Source of the DNA: Himantopus leucocephalus
Lineage: Eukaryota > Chordata > Aves > Charadriiformes > Recurvirostridae
DNA: 64,000 nt
Direction: 5' to 3'
Assembly: GCA_003993805.1 (NCBI GenBank)
Contig: RSEF01000005.1
Location: 37,766,119-37,830,118, forward strand
The notes beneath the pieces are model-generated. The model was given only the letters and a program-made list of their open reading frames with translations, searched no databases and was not told the DNA's origin. This document shows positions 25,200 through 33,826 of this stretch, piece by piece. The stretch's first letter is position 1; every line of letters begins with the position of its first letter. Made by a program: the position numbers and the translations under genes.

Positions 25200-28100
25200 G
25201 AGCCTCTGAACGTTATCGATCCCAGTTTGATGGATCTAAATGGTCCAAGTGAAGATGCACTAGAATGGGACGAAACTGACATCAGTAATAAGCTGATCAG
25301 TATTCATGAAGACTTAAGTGATCCTGATCAGGAACTCAAGAAGGATGATCCAAGCCAGAAACCTGCTTCAGGAGGCTGTGGTGATAACGATGGGAACGAA
25401 GACGAAAGTATCAGTGATCGTGGAAGTCCTCTTTATTGTCCCAGCATTACTTCCCCTCCAAATCCTCACATCTATCAGGTCTATAGTCTTCATAATATTG
25501 AATTATCAGAAAAAAAACACATGCCTTTTTTGAAAAAAACATCCAAGCTCTCCAATGTAACACAGTCTAACATTTTAAACAAAAGTCTTAGTAAAGACTC
25601 GTCATTTTCATCTACCAAATCCCTGCCAGACCTAATAGGGGGGACCACATTGGCAAAACCATATAACTATATGTATCAGAGTGGAAACATAAGCAGGCAT
25701 TCTGAGAGTGAGAGTGGGATAGTGAGTGAATGTGATACAGAAACTACAAATAATTCAGAAATATTTTTGCTAAATGATATTGAAAGCACTCAGAGTAATC
25801 CTGAAATTGGGCATGCAGAAACTCAAGTGGATGATATAGTCGATGTCATAAAGCAAAAAATAAAGCAAGTTGAAGACGACCATGCTAGTCTCTCAGATGA
25901 TTTCCAGTTGGCACCTTCTGCATGTTGTGAAAGTGAAAACGATGAGGATTTGGACAGCATTACCATGTGTAACCCTGTTTGTCTAGAAGAATTGCAAGGA
26001 AAACATGACGTCTTTACATTTTATGATTACTCATATCTTCAAGGCTCCAAATTCAAATTACCAGTGATAATGAAACAATCGCAAATTGAAAAAACACATA
26101 CAGAGGGCAGTCTGTTTCATGGCTTTTGTTTTGATAAAATATCTGGTAAATCTGAACATAAGCCTGGAGACTCACAACCAGAGGGATTTATTCACGACCA
26201 TGCTCTGGCAAGTATCCCTGGAGAATCAGATCCCAATTCCTGTAAACCTGCAGAAACTGTAAGAAAATTAACTGTTACAGAGAACACAAGACAGGTTTCG
26301 ACTTTATCTCGTAGTTCTTCATTAGAATCTCTGTCTGTAGTAGGTGATTTGTTCAGCTCAGGTATTTTTAAAAGTGGAGACGGTCTTCAGCGAAGCACCT
26401 CTTTGGAGAGCTGGCTGACTTCCTACAAAAGCAACGAAGATCTTTTTAGTCATCACGGCTCAGGAGAGATAAGTGCAAGCAGTGATTCTGTTGGAGAACT
26501 CAGCAAAAGGACCTTAGATCTTTTGAATCGCTTAGAGAATATCCAGAGTCCTTTAGATCAAAAGATAAAGCGCAGCATCTCTGACATAACACTCCAAAGT
26601 AGCTCCCAAAAAATGTCTTTTACTGGACAGCTGTCTCTAGATATTGCATCCTCAATCAACGAAGACTCAGCAGCTTCTCTCACTGAACTCAGCAGCAGTG
26701 AGGATCTTTCTCTCTGCTCTGAAGACATTGTACTGCACAGAAATAAAATACCAGATTCAAACGCATCATTTAGAAAACATCTTAATAGATCTGTAGCTGA
26801 TGAGAGCGATGTCAATGTCAGCATGATTGTTAATGTCTCCTGCACTTCTGCTTGTACTGATGATGAAGATGACAGTGATTTGCTTTCAAGTTCCACCCTT
26901 ACCTTAACTGAGGAAGAGCTAGGTATCAAAGATGAAGATGATGACTCCAGTATAGCAACTGATGAGGATATTTATGAAGAATGCAATTTAATTTCAGGGC
27001 TTGATTATATAAAAAATGAACTCCAAACTTGGATTAGACCAAAATTTTCTTTGACAAGGGAGAAGAGAAAAAGTAACCTCAGTGATGAAATTCAGCGCAG
27101 TAAGGAAGTTAGTAATGAGACATCAAAAGCCACAGATACATTAAGCATTGAAACACTATTGAATGGTTCAGTACAGAAAATATCAGAAAATAATGGCAAC
27201 AGTAAGAATGTACCACGTGATCGTGAAAAAGGGACAAAGAGTCACCTGATGAAAGATATATCTCAGGTTGTGAAGGATCAGCTCGTGGATGATATGGAGA
27301 ACGGCAATGTTGAAAATACTCTTGACGGTCAAAAGGAAGGTCTTGTTAGAACATCAGTAACTCCCAAAACTCATGCATCGCTTGATGTCAGAGAAGCTGA
27401 AAATGAGTGTTGTGTCTGTGAAGCATTTACAGACAGTTCAGATGATTCACATATGGATGGCAAGGAGACTGTTCTGTTGTCAGATGGATCCAGAAACCCT
27501 CCGAAAGAATGTCAAAGTCATCTTCAGCCTGATCGTCACTCTGTTGCTTCCTCTCCTGCTAAAAAGCCTTGTCTTGAATCTTCCTCAGAAATGAATTGTG
27601 TAGACATACAAGATACAGCTTTACAAACATCCTTACCTAATATTCAACAACATAGAAGGAGCATTACTGAAAAATCTACTGATTGCTGTACAGCCTTGAA
27701 ATCCAATGAAGCAGAATGTGACTCCTCAGCCAACGGTCCTGATTTGTGCTGTAACTGTGAATCTGCTGCTTTTGATAAAAGAAACATGGAAGATGGCTCG
27801 GTACACAATTTTGTGAAGGAGATAATAGACCTGACATCAACAGCTTTGAAAAGTAAGACACAGCCTGAATGTGAGTCATCTGCTCCAGCTTCATTAGCAC
27901 AGATCAAGGAAAAAGTGTTAGAACACTCTCACAGACCCATTCAGCTAAGAAAAGGGGACTTCTATTCTTATCTTTCACTTTCTTCTCATGATAGTGACTG
28001 TGGAGAGGTAATCAAATACATAGAGGAAAAGAGCAGCACTCCTGTGCCACTGGACTTCACAGATGAGAGAGAAAATATTGAATGCTTTTTTGAAGCCTGT

Positions 28101-28634
28101 CCTGAGGAAGAGAGGGTTGAGCAGCAGCAATCCATTCCTAATGGCACTCCTGAAGCACGGGTTGAGCAGCAGCAACCTATTTCTAATGCTATTTCTGAAA
28201 CATCTCCAGAGTCACTAGATGAAGTGACTCTAGAGTCATTAGAAGAAGTTAAAACTTCATCTGAAGGTAGGGATTTATTTTTCTTATGTGATGATGACAA
28301 TGATATAAACGTCCCCAATCCTAACGAACAAACTGCATCGAACAATCTGAAAAATGCTGCTGATGATTTGCTGATTTCAGACAGGCACACTGAAGGTTTG
28401 GAAAAGAATTGTCCAGAGCTTAGCACTAAAAAGAATAGTACAGGAAAATACCCTGGAACTGAAGAACCCAAAGGATGTGTTGCTGCTTCTGAAGAGGCTT
28501 CAGCTATAGAGTTTGAGTTAGCGCCTGGCCATTCACAGAAAAAGGATGTTTTGCATCAGAACAGTAAAACTCTTACTTGTGAAGAAAATCTCCTGAATCT
28601 TCATAAGGAAAGACATATAAATATGCACAGATAG
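25200..28634 (+). CDS. AKAP6: AKAP6 giant C-terminal exon (to stop codon)
   Basis: One uninterrupted frame of 1144 codons plus TAG encodes the C-terminal half of A-kinase anchor protein 6, a large scaffold that gathers PKA, phosphatases and phosphodiesterase at the nuclear envelope and near ryanodine receptors. It starts EPLNVIDPSLMDLNG directly after the acceptor, not at an ATG. AKAP6 landmarks in order are: SLSKDSSFSSTKSLPDL (about 25581-25640), GKHDVFTFYDYSYLQGSK (about 25998-26052), RSTSLESWLTSYKSNEDLFS (about 26391-26450), KRTLDLLNRLENIQSP to LDIASSINEDSAASLTELSS (about 26500-26697), a Ser/Asp/Glu cluster from DESDVNVSMIVNVS (26799) to about 26921, SGLDYIKNELQTWIRP (about 26995-27043), the RII helix (27801-27857), HRPIQLRKGDFYSYLSLSSHDSD (about 27931-28000), and the terminal CEENLLNLHKERHINMHR. 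Literature assigns calcineurin, PDE4D3, RSK3 and PP2A contacts to this half. No globular domain is visible and the chain is largely disordered. The length matches mammalian AKAP6 closely, and no frameshift is seen. Long minus-strand frames within it are antisense shadows. Confidence 0.97.
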   Translation, partial: EPLNVIDPSLMDLNGPSEDALEWDETDISNKLISIHEDLSDPDQELKKDDPSQKPASGGCGDNDGNEDESISDRGSPLYCPSITSPPNPHIYQVYSLHNIELSEKKHMPFLKKTSKLSNVTQSNILNKSLSKDSSFSSTKSLPDLIGGTTLAKPYNYMYQSGNISRHSESESGIVSECDTETTNNSEIFLLNDIESTQSNPEIGHAETQVDDIVDVIKQKIKQVEDDHASLSDDFQLAPSACCESENDEDLDSITMCNPVCLEELQGKHDVFTFYDYSYLQGSKFKLPVIMKQSQIEKTHTEGSLFHGFCFDKISGKSEHKPGDSQPEGFIHDHALASIPGESDPNSCKPAETVRKLTVTENTRQVSTLSRSSSLESLSVVGDLFSSGIFKSGDGLQRSTSLESWLTSYKSNEDLFSHHGSGEISASSDSVGELSKRTLDLLNRLENIQSPLDQKIKRSISDITLQSSSQKMSFTGQLSLDIASSINEDSAASLTELSSSEDLSLCSEDIVLHRNKIPDSNASFRKHLNRSVADESDVNVSMIVNVSCTSACTDDEDDSDLLSSSTLTLTEEELGIKDEDDDSSIATDEDIYEECNLISGLDYIKNELQTWIRPKFSLTREKRKSNLSDEIQRSKEVSNETSKATDTLSIETLLNGSVQKISENNGNSKNVPRDREKGTKSHLMKDISQVVKDQLVDDMENGNVENTLDGQKEGLVRTSVTPKTHASLDVREAENECCVCEAFTDSSDDSHMDGKETVLLSDGSRNPPKECQSHLQPDRHSVASSPAKKPCLESSSEMNCVDIQDTALQTSLPNIQQHRRSITEKSTDCCTALKSNEAECDSSANGPDLCCNCESAAFDKRNMEDGSVHNFVKEIIDLTSTALKSKTQPECESSAPASLAQIKEKVLEHSHRPIQLRKGDFYSYLSLSSHDSDCGEVIKYIEEKSSTPVPLDFTDERENIECFFEACPEEERVEQQQSIPNGTPEARVEQQQPISNAISETSPESLDEVTLESLEEVKTSSEGRDLFFLCDDDNDINVPNPNEQTASNNLKNAADDLLISDRHTEGLEKNCPELSTKKNSTGKYPGTEEPKGCVAASEEASAIEFELAPGHSQKKDVLHQNSKTLTCEENLLNLHKERHINMHR
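27801..27857 (+). other. AKAP6: PKA RII-binding amphipathic helix of AKAP6
   Basis: The segment encodes VHNFVKEIIDLTSTALKSK, the A-kinase anchoring helix that docks on the dimerisation domain of the PKA RII subunits. Small and large aliphatic residues (V, V, I, I, L, A, L) repeat every 3-4 positions on one face, with charged residues on the other. The mammalian version differs, as I recall, at only two adjacent positions (MA where this has LT), and both keep the helix pattern. Confidence 0.9.
28113..28256 (+). repeat. AKAP6: Two adjacent in-frame tandem repeats in AKAP6 C-terminus
   Basis: A 45-bp unit encoding RVEQQQSIPNGTPEA (28113-28157) is followed directly by RVEQQQPISNAISET (28158-28202). 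After SP, an 8-codon unit repeats as ESLDEVTL (28209-28232) and ESLEEVKT (28233-28256). Both keep the reading frame. They lie C-terminal to the RII helix, in the region assigned to PP2A binding in mammals. Confidence 0.9.
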
Positions 28635-28675
28635 AATGTAACCCTCTCCAGGCACGTACATTATCCTAAAAACAG
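28635..28675 (+). other. AKAP6: AKAP6 3'UTR start, ending at candidate splice donor
   Basis: After the TAG at 28632-28634 there are 41 nt up to AACAG|GTATGT, with the junction at 28675/28676. This matches the vertebrate donor consensus CAG|GTRAGT at all but one position. A junction less than about 50-55 nt past the stop would not trigger nonsense-mediated decay, so a 3'UTR intron here is tolerable. If it is not used, the UTR simply continues; candidate poly-A signals in that case are ATTAAA at 29329, AATAAA at 30511 (followed by TGTGTAT) and AATAAA at 30948. Confidence 0.5.
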
Positions 28676-29837
28676 GTATGTACTCTAGAAGTTGCACATT
28701 CATTTTCTTTACCTTTTTTTGCCTTTTTATTTTTTTACATTTTTGTACAATGAAGGGAGATGAATCACCATCCAGGGCTTCTGTTTTATGATAGTGCTAT
28801 ATCATTTGTTTTGATTACACTATAATCCCAATTTACATGCCACTGGTCAACAAATGCAGTGAATACTCACTGCTTCTTGCCCTGTGGCTTTGCACTGACT
28901 GGGACTGCTCTCTTCTGGGACAAATCTGCCATCTTGCAGAACTTCGGAATTCTTCAAAAAGTAGTATTTCTATATCAGCCTCCTCTTCCCTCTTCAACTG
29001 AGCTGTGGAACCAGAAACCAGCTCTACTCATTGATCCCCTTCTCCACAGTCAGCTGGCCATAAGGTGTTCAAAAGCACCTGATGAAGCTGAACTTCTGGT
29101 TTTACAAGAATTCTGGGTGACTAGTGAGTTGGAATTCTACAATAGTTCCAAACAAGCCATGAAGTATGGCTAAGCAGACTGCAGAAGAAGTCAAGAGATA
29201 ATAAGTCCTCTCTTGATGTCAGTTTACCATGGCTTAAGTTCAGTAAGCCATTATTAAGAATACAATTATTACAACACAGTGTTAGGCCAAAAGTTGAGGT
29301 TACCAAAATAAGAAATCTTTGCAACATCATTAAAGAGTATAATGTGAGGTCGATGTAGAACAAAGACCTGAATACCAAAGCAGATGGAAACTGATAGCCA
29401 CACAGCAGTACTGGAAGCTTTGTTTCTGTTTTGTGCTAAGCATTTTGAAACATAAGTAAGATGATGGAACCTAAGATGAAAAAGTGGCTCTGATCTCTTC
29501 CGAGGTTTGAAAGTGCTTCAGATCTGGAGTTTCTGACCTCACATAAATGTCTAACAATAACTGCACATTTAACAACAAAAGAAGATCTACAAAGCAACTT
29601 CTGGATCAGATCCTAGCATGTAGCACTGCTGCTTTGAGCCTCGCTGGTTGTTTGGTGACCCAAAAGCCAGCATAGCTGTATGAGAATTGCATTAGTCTCT
29701 GGAAACATTCCTCCAGTAGACCAGAGCCGGCACGGCAACTCTGAATGCCACTCCAATTCCAAATGCCACTGCTTGCCAGAAGCTGTAGCAAGGGAATTTC
29801 CAATAAGATACAAGGCTAAGCACGGGACCAGGTTTTC

Positions 29838-30003
29838 CTGGGAAGTTCTGGAGTCTCCATCCTTGGAGATTTTCAATATTCAAGTGGACGTGGCCCTGAA
29901 TAATCTGATCTACACTTAAAAATAACCTTCCTTTGAGCAGGAGGGTGGACCAGATGACGTTCAAGTTTCCTTCCAACCTAAGTTATTCTATGATTCCATG
30001 ATG
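29838..30003 (+). mobile_element. CR1 LINE fragment, 3' end
   Basis: The sequence has the conserved CR1 3' order: a GGAGTCTCCATCCTTGGAGA-like block (with TTTTCAATATTCAAG after it), then GGTGGACCAGATGACGTTC, CTTCCTTCCAACCTAAG-type sequence and the tail ATTCTATGATTCCATGA. It is truncated at the 5' end, as most CR1 copies are, and moderately diverged. The left boundary is approximate, because sequence back to about 29620 could belong to it. Confidence 0.8.
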
Positions 30004-32367
30004 TTGCTAGGAGAAAAGGCTGTTATTCATCACTGCCCATGAAAACCACTAGTACTCTCCTGTTGCAAACTATTAAGCTGTAGCAGAGGAACTGGGCCTA
30101 TTTATACAAAACAGAATGCTTTGCTGCTACTAGATATCTAACTTCTGCGTTTCCTGGTTTTGCTATATTATATTACTATGCTTTGGGCTTTTCTTTTGCA
30201 CATATTGGCAGTTTACCCAGCATTCATGCCTTCACATATGTATAAATATGTCTAGCAAAGTCTTTAGGTTATGGCAGCAATAGTCTACAGCTTGCCACCA
30301 TCTCTTTTGTCACATATCTATTTGAATAATGCCTTATCTTGGAACCATCATAGCAAAGAGGATATTTCTTGAATGGCTTTGAAATGGGCTATCATGACCT
30401 GATGATTGCCAATTAGTTTAATACTTGGACACATCCAAACAACGGGAGAAGCAATGGAAATCAACCGGGAATTACAAAACTCATAGATGATACTATATAT
30501 TCTAGAATTAAATAAAAAAAGATTATGTGTATATGGAAGCCTCTGTTTGGAAATTGAGATGATTAAAAAAGTCTGAGGTTGACAAGTGATAATTATGTAA
30601 ACATATGATTTCCTAAATTACTGTATTATTAGTTTTCTTATTTTTTCACTCATTTTTATAATATTAATTCGAGGAAGAATATTTACTATAGTGAATGTGA
30701 TTTTATTCTTGTTCTTACTCTTTCACTGATGAAGATAATAACATGACTTTTCAATTCATTAGTACTTTTCCTCTGAGGATCTCAAAAGACTGTAAATTTT
30801 CCTTCTCTCTTCAGAACTTCATAGTTACTTACATGGTAGCCAGCAGTGTTTTTCATATGACAGGGATATGACAGTATACAGTTAAAAAGGTGTAAGGACT
30901 AAGATTGGACATAGAGGGTGGAGATACTACTGAATGCCCCACAATGCAATAAAATGTAACGCAGAGTCTGTAGGCAGCAACTTGGTACAATTACGTTATA
31001 GTTTTAATTTTTGCCCAGGGGTTGGCAAATATTTTTAAGGTAACAAAGCCCTTCACGCTACATCCCACTTTTTACATTTAGGAAGATATACTGGTTCTTG
31101 ACTGACATACACAGCATTGCTTCCATGGAAATTATGTACTGTATTATTCCCAGTAGTAAAGCCCTAGGATACATATAGTTTATCTCTGGCACATCAAAAA
31201 ATGAAAATATGAGCTGCTAGATTTGGTTTCACTAAAGTCTGAGCTCCCTTCCCCCATTCACAAGCTTGGTGCTTTAACTTCATCTCTCATGCTATGGGGA
31301 ATGAATTACAGAAGCAATCTATCCTAATTTGTTAACTTATTCAAATAACAGTTATTATACTTAACTATGCTAAAGATTATCTTTTTGGTGGCAGATTGTT
31401 TATTTTTTGATGAGGCTAATTACTGATTTTCCAAAGGTAATTTACATTTATTACTAATACATCTTTTAAAATGTGACAGATAAATGTTGTTCCCATAAGT
31501 GTATTATGAAAAAAGTTACTATTTAAAAACACATTATTTAATTTGAAAGATAAATGGCAAACACCATTATTTTTCCTGTAGCACCTGTGCTGTAAGCTCA
31601 TTTAAATGTGTAATTCCATGTGTAGCTGCAATACTTAGAGAAAAATAATCTATAGTATATGTGTACCTTAAAAGCATACTGAGAATTCAAAGCTGAAAAA
31701 GGCATCGTTTCAAATGTAGTTCAATTTTAGTATTTGCCTTGGCTGTACAGGAGAATAAAAGTAATGGTGAAGAAAATATTTTTGCCAAATGTTTCAATCC
31801 TGTTATTTAGCAGTGTGCTGCAAAAAAAAAAAAAAAACCATTGCGGGAAAATAATAGCAATTCTGTAAGCAAGCTTAAAAATATCTCTGTCAGCACTGAC
31901 TAGTCTGTCGCATGAGCCAACGCAGAGTTCTTCAACGGAGGTGCTCATAAAGCTATGCTGATTTTATTTCTCAGTAGGGGACAGCTCGAAAGAACTGTCT
32001 TTCTGTGTATGAGATCATGCGATCTTCTGCTGTCACTGTGACCCGTGACTCACCAATGGGATGGGAATTTTTAGTCACATATTCAATACATGTAGAGATC
32101 AATACTTTAAGGAGGTTGATGTGATGTGTCCAAAGTCTTTCTAGAGGATACGTTAGACTTCTGTGTGTAATGTTAGTTCTTACAAGTAAGTCAGAAAAGC
32201 TATTTCCTTCCTTTTGTACAGAATTTGTAATTTAAACTTAAGTTTTAACTTAATTTAGGGAAAAAAAAAATATATTACTTGGGCTTAAGAGAACTAAATT
32301 AGTTTTATCTGACAGTGCTGCAATGTTAGCCAGAATATCCTGCCACTTACTATAGCCAGGAGAAAGC

Positions 32368-32575
32368 CAGGACTGGTACTCAGAAGGCCTGACTGTTACT
32401 TCCTGCTCAGCAATAGATTTTTTTGTATGACTTCTTCCTTCCTTGCCTCAGTTTCTTTAGCAACAAAATAATGAGAATAATGATCAATGGGACCTGTGAA
32501 GCATGATTTATTCACTGAAAAGTGTTTTGAGATCCACAGATAAAAGATGATACGTAAATGTAAAGGACTGTTAGT
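32368..32575 (+). mobile_element. MIR-type (CORE-SINE) relic
   Basis: The order of motifs matches an old tRNA-derived SINE: ACTCAGAAGGCCTGACTGTTA near the tRNA-like head, TATGACTTCTTCCTTCCTTGCCTCAGTTTC in the middle (32426-32455), AATGAGAATAATGATCAATGGGACCTG (about 32469-32496), and the 3' part AAAAGTGTTTTGAGATCCACAGAT...TAAATGTAAAG (about 32518-32565). The same layout occurs in mammalian MIR and its sauropsid relatives. It is strongly diverged and not full length at the head. Confidence 0.7.
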
Positions 32576-33028
32576 TAATTATTCATTGCAGGAGAAAAAT
32601 AATATACAGGTTTACACACTAGTTAATATGAAATAATTTACTTTTAGAGACTAGAACTACAAGAATAGTCGAAATCTTTGCTTACTGTTTTTTTCCTTGA
32701 GGTTTTTATAGGTAGGTAGATACTATAATGTTTCTTTATAGAGTTTAAAACAGTCTGACTTTTTTTAGCTCCTTACAGTAGCTGACTTTAAAAAAAATTA
32801 AATAGAATAAACAGATAATCTTGTATTGTCTATGAAATACATAATTTTTGAAAAACCTGACGTAATCCATCAGTGAGACTTTTCTTACTATAGATATATG
32901 AAACTCATGCCAGAGTTGTAGAAACCTTTTGATACAATCTTCCCCTTTATTCAGATCAGTTCTTCAATAATTTCTAAACAAACTTGAGCTTTTCACTATT
33001 TTCATGTAAGTATATTTCTTCTATAAAT

Positions 33029-33042
33029 GGGGGGGCGGGGGG
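33029..33042 (+). repeat. G7-C-G6 run, quadruplex-prone
   Basis: Thirteen guanines are interrupted by a single C (GGGGGGGCGGGGGG). In an AT-rich neighbourhood this is the strongest G-run of the window. It can form a G-quadruplex in principle, and such tracts are also common sequencing trouble spots. Confidence 0.6.
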
Positions 33043-33826
33043 TCAGTTACAGGAAATAAGATCAAAGCAGAAGGTAACTGCATAGATCCAGATATTCCTG
33101 CTTAATGTGGAAGGCACATAATGCATGTCTGGAGTGCTTCCTAGGAAATGCCTATGAGATGTACTTTGCACTAATCTTTGAGCTGTATTCTGACAGTTAT
33201 TTCTTCATAATCCTCATAATAAGCCTGTGCTCTTTGATGAATAGTTTAACCCTAAACTCTGAGCTGGATAATTCTATAGTATGAAAAATTAACTCATTGC
33301 TGGTACTAGAAGTCTCTAAATAGCTATTTACAATTTAAAAATACAGTGATGACACTGACTATTCATGGACCACTTCTGTGACAATCCTTTTCCTCCTCTC
33401 CATTGAAATCTCGTTCTGTATGTTTACATAAATATTGAAATAAGCGATGGGTAGATCTTCTTGTTGCTTGGCTTTTGAAAATTCCTGTTTTCACTGATCA
33501 GTGCACTTTTGAGTGTGCTGAAGGTAAGTTCGCAGGTAAGGATGAGGACAGGATCCAGGGAAAAGGTCAGATTTGATGACTTCCCTTGTTTCTTTAGAAA
33601 CAAGGACTTTACAAAAATCAATGAGTTTTCTACATCAATACAATTTTTTACACTGACTTGTACCTCAGGCTGTTAAAAGTCATTGTTTGCCTACTGTATG
33701 CTTCTGCATTAAACGCTCTGGCATGTGATCATTTAATGACTATCTATGGTTGTTCTGGAAGAGCTATGTTTTGCAAATAAAACTTCATTTTCTGTAACCT
33801 ACTATTACTTTTTTGTTTCCTTTTAG

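Larger units (their letters stand above)
28676..33826 (+). other. AKAP6: Putative 3'UTR intron of AKAP6 or extended 3'UTR
   Basis: This non-coding interval runs between the candidate donor at 28676 and a candidate acceptor, CTTTTTTGTTTCCTTTTAG, ending at 33826 and preceded by a branch-point-like CTATTAC. It contains a CR1 fragment, a MIR-type SINE relic, an A16 run near 31822 and a G-rich run at 33029-33042. That repeat content is more typical of an intron than of mature UTR. No protein-like frame was recognised. Confidence 0.4.

Noticed and set aside
27986..28471. 161-codon minus-strand open frame inside the AKAP6 exon
   Set aside because: It is antisense to a clearly conserved coding frame; the composition (Ser/Cys/Leu-rich) mirrors the sense codons and it has no similarity of its own. 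The same applies to 26558-26929 and 27644-27907.
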